Source: Thoreauomyces humboldtii (lineage: Eukaryota > Chytridiomycota > Chytridiomycetes > Spizellomycetales > Powellomycetaceae). From it: a DNA stretch of 24,788 nt. Both the position numbers and the translations under genes were made by a program. The stretch covers positions 1 to 24,788 of the forward strand of contig JADGJA010000303.1 of assembly GCA_027596035.1 (NCBI GenBank), read 5' to 3'. The number at the start of each line of letters is the position of its first letter. Position 1 is the first letter of the stretch. Under the pieces are notes generated by a model. It was given only the letters and a program-made list of their open reading frames with translations. It was not told where the DNA came from and did not search any database. Of this stretch, positions 21,001-24,788 are shown piece after piece.

Positions 21001-21501
21001 CCGTGGGAGACGTTCGACGTTCATCTCACCGTGAGGGATAAACTGCTGTGTCTGGCCGTTCCCCCGGATCTCGTCCAGACCGCCGACCGACTGGGGAAGT
21101 CGGTTTACATCCTCACCGACGTGACGGCCTCGGTGATCGGAGTCCCGAATCGGGCTAGGGAGGAAGGAAACGAAGAAGGATCCGACGATCTATATCTGTT
21201 CGAGACGGTGTTCAATGGTCGCGTTTGGCAATGGCAGGCGGACTCGAAGGCCGAAATGGACGACTGGATCGCGGCGTTTACCGTCCGGGAGGAGTTGAGC
21301 GGAGCCGGAGAACCGGGGAACGAGGTGGACGACGATGATAACGAAGCTGTTGGGAAGGAGATGGGAACAGATGACTATGAGCTGTCAACGGACAGCGACC
21401 CTTTGCCGTTGGCGACGGCTCCACTGGACGGTAAGCGGGTAGAGTCGCGCTCTAGGCCGATAACTATTGACACTGGTGAGACTATCCATAATAGACTCTG
21501 A
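18002..21501 (+). CDS. Sugar-binding-protein / class C GPCR / PH-domain fusion receptor
   Basis: Predicted plasma-membrane receptor. Exons: 18002-18196, 18260-18554, 18629-18730, 18790-18937, 19007-19353, 19434-19655, 19727-19877, 19935-20067, 20146-20163, 20236-20586, 20653-21501; 936 aa. Residues 1-22 are a signal peptide. About 25-435 resemble bacterial MalE/trehalose-type extracellular solute-binding proteins (PYRSDYGLLFYRKDLLEKWG, PRTWDDL, QYNAGEGLTCDV, FLRSWPYVV, STLGGWNLGV, LKFLTS). About 445-697 hold seven membrane helices with class C GPCR marks: EIIKKGSWPF after TM1, LLVKNFRIYK after TM3, Cys in TM3 and in ECL2 (FWSCRSVSE), FLAYRTR and NEAKFIGLSIY, and FGPKLFVL at the TM7 end. About 750-866 look like a PH domain with the terminal Trp helix (MDDWIAAF). 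The tail is acidic. Ligand is inferred to be a sugar-like solute. Exon 9 is only 18 nt. Confidence 0.9.
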
Positions 21502-21876
21502 ATTTCCCGGGATGAGCACCGAAACGGTCATCGAGGTGCATGTAAACGACAGCAACGGCACGTCTCCATGACACGCTTCTCGTGCTCACAGAACCCATAC
21601 GATTCCGATTACAACTGCTACGACAAGCTACATTTTTCCCGCATCTCTACTTTATTCGTGTGTATCTATCCCTGGGAACCCATTTGCCCCTCCATAGCCA
21701 AACTGGGACTCCGAGTTGGAAAACTATGTCATCGCTGCGACTCTGGTCGCTATTCTATACGTGGCGAGGTCCACATGGGCGCCTTATCAGCACCATGGTC
21801 CAAACGGAACGCTGAAAAAGGAGCGTGCGCGCGTCAGCAAAAGATGGGTAACTCAGAGCTCGCATTGTTTCGAATT
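21502..21876. other. Intergenic region between convergent receptor and lipase genes
   Basis: 375 bp between two 3' ends. The ORFs here are short and have no family resemblance. I see no RNA gene, repeat or terminator-like structure beyond the expected polyadenylation regions. Confidence 0.5.
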
Positions 21877-23309
21877 TTACCTAGAGTAACTGTCCAAGTG
21901 CCAGTAGATCCAGATGGGCGTCAGGATGCTCGCAATGTCTCGAACGGCGAGATCTGACTCGCCGTTGAGACAGATGGTGGGTTCGCCGCCAACCCCGTCC
22001 GGGCAGACCTGAATCACGTCCTTGTCTGCAGTCACATAGTTTTCGGTATCGTGGTGCTGTCGAATATGATGATAAGTAAACTTGCATCGCGACGTCGATC
22101 ACAGCCTTCCGGTCCCTTACCTCGTAGTCCAAACTGCCGTCGACAAGCCACGAACGTCGGGGGATGGTGGGAATGGGATCGTGGAGGCCCGTGACCCGGT
22201 TGATGGTGATGGGAAGGGTGTTGACCCACTGAGCAAAGATGGAGTTCCCTACGCGAGGTTCCCCATATGAATGGATCTCCATTACGTTGTTCCCACCGGT
22301 GTACTCCAGGAGATCGAGGGCACAGGGGAGAGCGATTGCGCCGCCGAGGGAGTGGCCTGTGACCGCGATCTTGTATCCGGCGCGCGCGGGGTTGGACAGG
22401 ACGTTCGATACGGCCGCGCGGATGCTCGGTTGGGCCGACAGGTAGGATGTCTGGAATCCCTCATGGATCTTTGTTCCCGCCGGCGGGTTGAGAGTTTGTG
22501 CAACGACGAGGTCGGTGGTGAAAAGTTGGAGATCACGGAAAAAGTTGAGCGGAAAGAGCGAACCACGAAAGGAAACGATGATGGTTTGCTGCTGATCGTT
22601 ATAAGCAACCTGACAAACCACAATAAGCTGTCAGCGAAAGGCAAATAGACGCTGGAAGCGAAGGTCACATCCACGTACAAAGCCAACCGTAGAATCCTTG
22701 GTGAAATAGTCTACGACTTGGGTGCCAGCAGTCAAATCGGATGTGCATCTTTCAAGGCAGTCCCACTTTGTGTTGAAGTGCCATCTGCACAGCAAAAACA
22801 AGAAGAGTAAGAACAGCCGTTTACTTCTGAAAGGAAGAAGATAATGCAATTACTTCAAGCAGTAGGCGGCTCCAGCATACAGCTGGAAGCGCTGGGTGTT
22901 TGTCCAGTCAGCGGCGTCGAGAAAGGTTGCTCCGACATCAGCGCGCTCTCGAAACCTCGAGGGAGTGAGAGAAGGCGCTGGCCCATTCTGCTCGGTGCTT
23001 CCAGAGACCGCGAGCTCTCCAGAGACCTGTCTGATGGCTTCCGATGATACGTCTTGGACGTAGGAAGCAGGAACGGTGGTGTTGTAAGTCTACGTCAGGA
23101 ATGGAACACCGGTTGCCAGTCAATAAAGGTCTACGTCCATTTTCTGTACCACGGATTCTCACAGATTCCAAAAAGTCGATGCGGATCTTCTGCATCTCTT
23201 CTGGCGTGAGTCCGCCTTGAGCTGTCGCGGAGGTCGGCAGGACGGCCGATTCGACACCGACTAGCAGTGCACACAGTCCCACGGAAGCGATGACCTTGAA
23301 GCTGAGCAT
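21877..23309 (-). CDS. Secreted class 3 (fungal-type) lipase
   Basis: Alpha/beta-hydrolase of the Lipase_3 family, expected to cleave acylglycerols or similar esters outside the cell. Exons: 23309-23163, 23089-22854, 22784-22679, 22609-22121, 22056-21877; 385 aa. Start at 23309 gives a clean signal peptide (LSFKVIASVGLCALLVGVES); the open frame upstream has no ATG. Family landmarks: LYAGAAYC before the W-C-C region (DCLERCTSDL), IIVSFRGS (oxyanion side), the nucleophile elbow TGHSLGG with Ser250, SYGEPRVGN, HDPIPTIP with Asp307, and the His near residue 327 (YEHHDTENY), which appears only after intron 4 is removed. The last exon carries the usual Cys pair region (VCPDG...ICLNG). Intron 1 donor GTGAGA at 23162 is chosen to keep frame. 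Without the last intron the protein would end in an Arg-rich nonsense tail. Confidence 0.93.
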
Positions 23310-23363
23310 TTTATCGAAGACTGTATGAGACTGGAAGAGGGCGCTCGTCACCGGGCTTTGACG

Positions 23364-23371
23364 TTTATATA
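23364..23371 (-). promoter_or_regulatory. TATA box of the lipase gene
   Basis: On the minus strand the bases read TATATAAA, 55-62 nt upstream of the lipase ATG. Sequence and spacing fit a fungal TATA element of a regulated gene; the transcription start is not known. Confidence 0.55.
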
Positions 23372-24663
23372 CTGCACGGTGCGCATGTTGCAGAGGCGAG
23401 CGGGCACTGCAGTGGTCGTGGAACTCCGTTCTTGTGTGTACCGTACGGCTTGGAGGGCAGAGGGCACGTTACCTAAACCCCCAGACTTCCAGAAAGGTTT
23501 CCCGCAGGTTTGCCACAAACCGGCCACCAAAGACCAGGCATGGCAGGCATGGTTGCCGATAATCATCGATCCCGCTTGGAGGTGTAGGCGTTCAATAGAA
23601 TCCGACAATCCCGTACGCTTGAAGGTTGCAAGTTGCAACCAGATGGCTCCCTCGCTTTCCCGCCGAGCGAGAAGATCTGTCGGTTCAGTCAAGTCGCAGT
23701 GTGCACATATCGAACTGGCCTCCTACGGCTGTCCAAACGGTTGGCCGGGTTGTTCGCTTTGGCGGCTTTGCACGTCGGAGCTGCGCTGCGGCCTGCCGTC
23801 TGTTTCTCACCACGTACACAAATGTACATCCTTATGATCTTTGCCGTTCTGAAGAAAAAGAAGAACTGGAGAAGGAAAGAGGGTTGTGCTCGTGTAACCC
23901 ATGCACAAACACAAGCACACGTGGAATTAAAATGGAGGCCCCGGCCCCCGCGGACGGACGAACCCTGGGTGCGGCAAAGCCGAGACGTCGGTACGGCTGG
24001 GGCTGCACGCTCCGGGTGGGGTTGCCGCGGGTCCGGAGGTCTCTCAGCCGAGAGTGTGTTCTGGAAGCACGGACGGGCAGGGCAGCCAGCGGCCGCAGTG
24101 ACTGGGCGGGCTGCTGAGCCCGGGGAGTCGTTTTGGCTCAGGACTCAGGGTCGGCATGCTGTGGAACGCAACGCCACCGTTCACGGGATGAGGGCGCCTG
24201 CTCGAGAGCCCACGAGCGTACGCCGCCAGCATGGTTTTCTACCCTTCACCATGAAATTGAAGTCCCTTTGCGTCATGCCGGTACAGGGTGTCCATTTTCT
24301 TCGGTTGCCTGTAGGAGCTGAACGAGAACTTCAAAGGGCATACCAGCGCTGCGAGGACGTGGACGTGGACGTGGGATGGGATGGGGTGGGGTAAAGGGCC
24401 TCTCCCTTGTCTACCGAACCTGTATCGATACATGCGAAGGGGAGAAAGGGGAACAAGGGAAACCCCGTCCTTTCCCTTTGCGAACGAATGCGGTGTTGTT
24501 GTTTGTCGATCCCCCAAAATCCCTTCCTCTTTTGGAAAACAAATTAGTGCACGAGGAGAGAGGTGACGATAAACCCCTGGGACCTTTCCTCTGCTATACC
24601 GGTAGACCCTATTCTCTCCTCCCCCCAAATAACACCTCTGCAGAGTCGCATCTCACATTGGCA

Positions 24664-24718
24664 CTCTCTCTCTCTCTCTCCCTCTCTCCCACATCTCTCT
24701 CTTCCTGTCCCTCTGTCC

Positions 24719-24752
<34 letters not shown>
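24664..24752 (+). repeat. CT microsatellite
   Basis: Two CT runs: 24664-24680, and an uninterrupted run of 14 CT units at 24725-24752. They are separated by CT-rich sequence with a few CCCT and TGTC interruptions. Confidence 0.9.
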
Positions 24753-24755
<3 letters not shown>

Positions 24756-24788
24756 ATCCCGTCGGTTCACCTCGGATTATACCTCCCC

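Larger units (their letters stand above)
23310..24788. other. Right-hand region without a supportable gene
   Basis: About 1.5 kb. The first 150 bp is the lipase promoter. Around 23930-24130 base composition becomes strongly GC-rich. The longest ORFs (23633-24394 plus, 253 aa; 24239-24628 minus) are rich in Arg, Gly, Trp and Pro with no recognisable motif and no splice pattern linking them, so I do not call them. The region ends in CT-rich sequence. By comparison with the other CT blocks here, this could be the promoter of a plus-strand gene starting just past the window. Confidence 0.5.

Noticed and set aside
23633..24394. 253-codon plus-strand ORF in the right-hand region
   Set aside because: No motif, no splice partner, composition driven by GC-rich DNA, and three frames are open over the same stretch.
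1..24788. CRISPR arrays, bacterial operons or phage genes
   Set aside because: No regularly spaced direct repeats; intron-rich genes and fungal families throughout show this is eukaryotic nuclear DNA.

Overview
The window reads as nuclear DNA of a fungus, most likely an early-diverging zoosporic lineage (Chytridiomycota or Blastocladiomycota). This placement is inferred. It rests on a division 2 (class IV-like) chitin synthase, a fungal-type cystathionine gamma-synthase, many short introns (about 54-100 nt) with CTAAC/CTGAT-like branch sites, a CCDC6-family gene, a class C seven-helix receptor, and a DIRS-like retroelement. I could not run a database search. All gene models below were spliced by hand from reading frame, GT/AG sites and protein family similarity, and each exon set sums to a whole number of codons.

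Layout. 1-3441 (-): remnant of a DIRS-like retrotransposon, cut by the left edge. It has a long open gag-like ORF and a broken reverse transcriptase/RNase H region. 4106-6333 (+): cystathionine gamma-synthase (5 exons, 628 aa). 9119-6418 (-): mitochondrial IRC3-type DEAH helicase (12 exons including one of 5 nt, 670 aa), tail to tail with the synthase. 9365-11195 (+): CCDC6-like coiled-coil protein (9 exons, 396 aa), divergent from the helicase. 12565-11661 (-): unrecognised low-complexity basic protein (2 exons, 275 aa). 16457-12882 (-): chitin synthase (5 exons, 1103 aa). 18002-21501 (+): a secreted-type sugar-binding domain fused to a class C seven-transmembrane receptor and a PH-like domain (11 exons, 936 aa). 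23309-21877 (-): secreted class 3 lipase (5 exons, 385 aa). 23310-24788 has no gene I can support and ends in a CT microsatellite.

There is no operon or single pathway here; the genes look like an ordinary euchromatic neighbourhood. Themes are amino-acid biosynthesis (with a Gcn4/AP-1-type site upstream), mitochondrial nucleic-acid maintenance, cell-wall synthesis, nutrient sensing and secreted hydrolysis.

The most notable items are the solute-binding-protein/class C GPCR/PH fusion, a 5-nt microexon that supplies the Asp-Glu of the helicase DEAH box, and a fungal CCDC6 homologue that keeps the 29-residue repeat.
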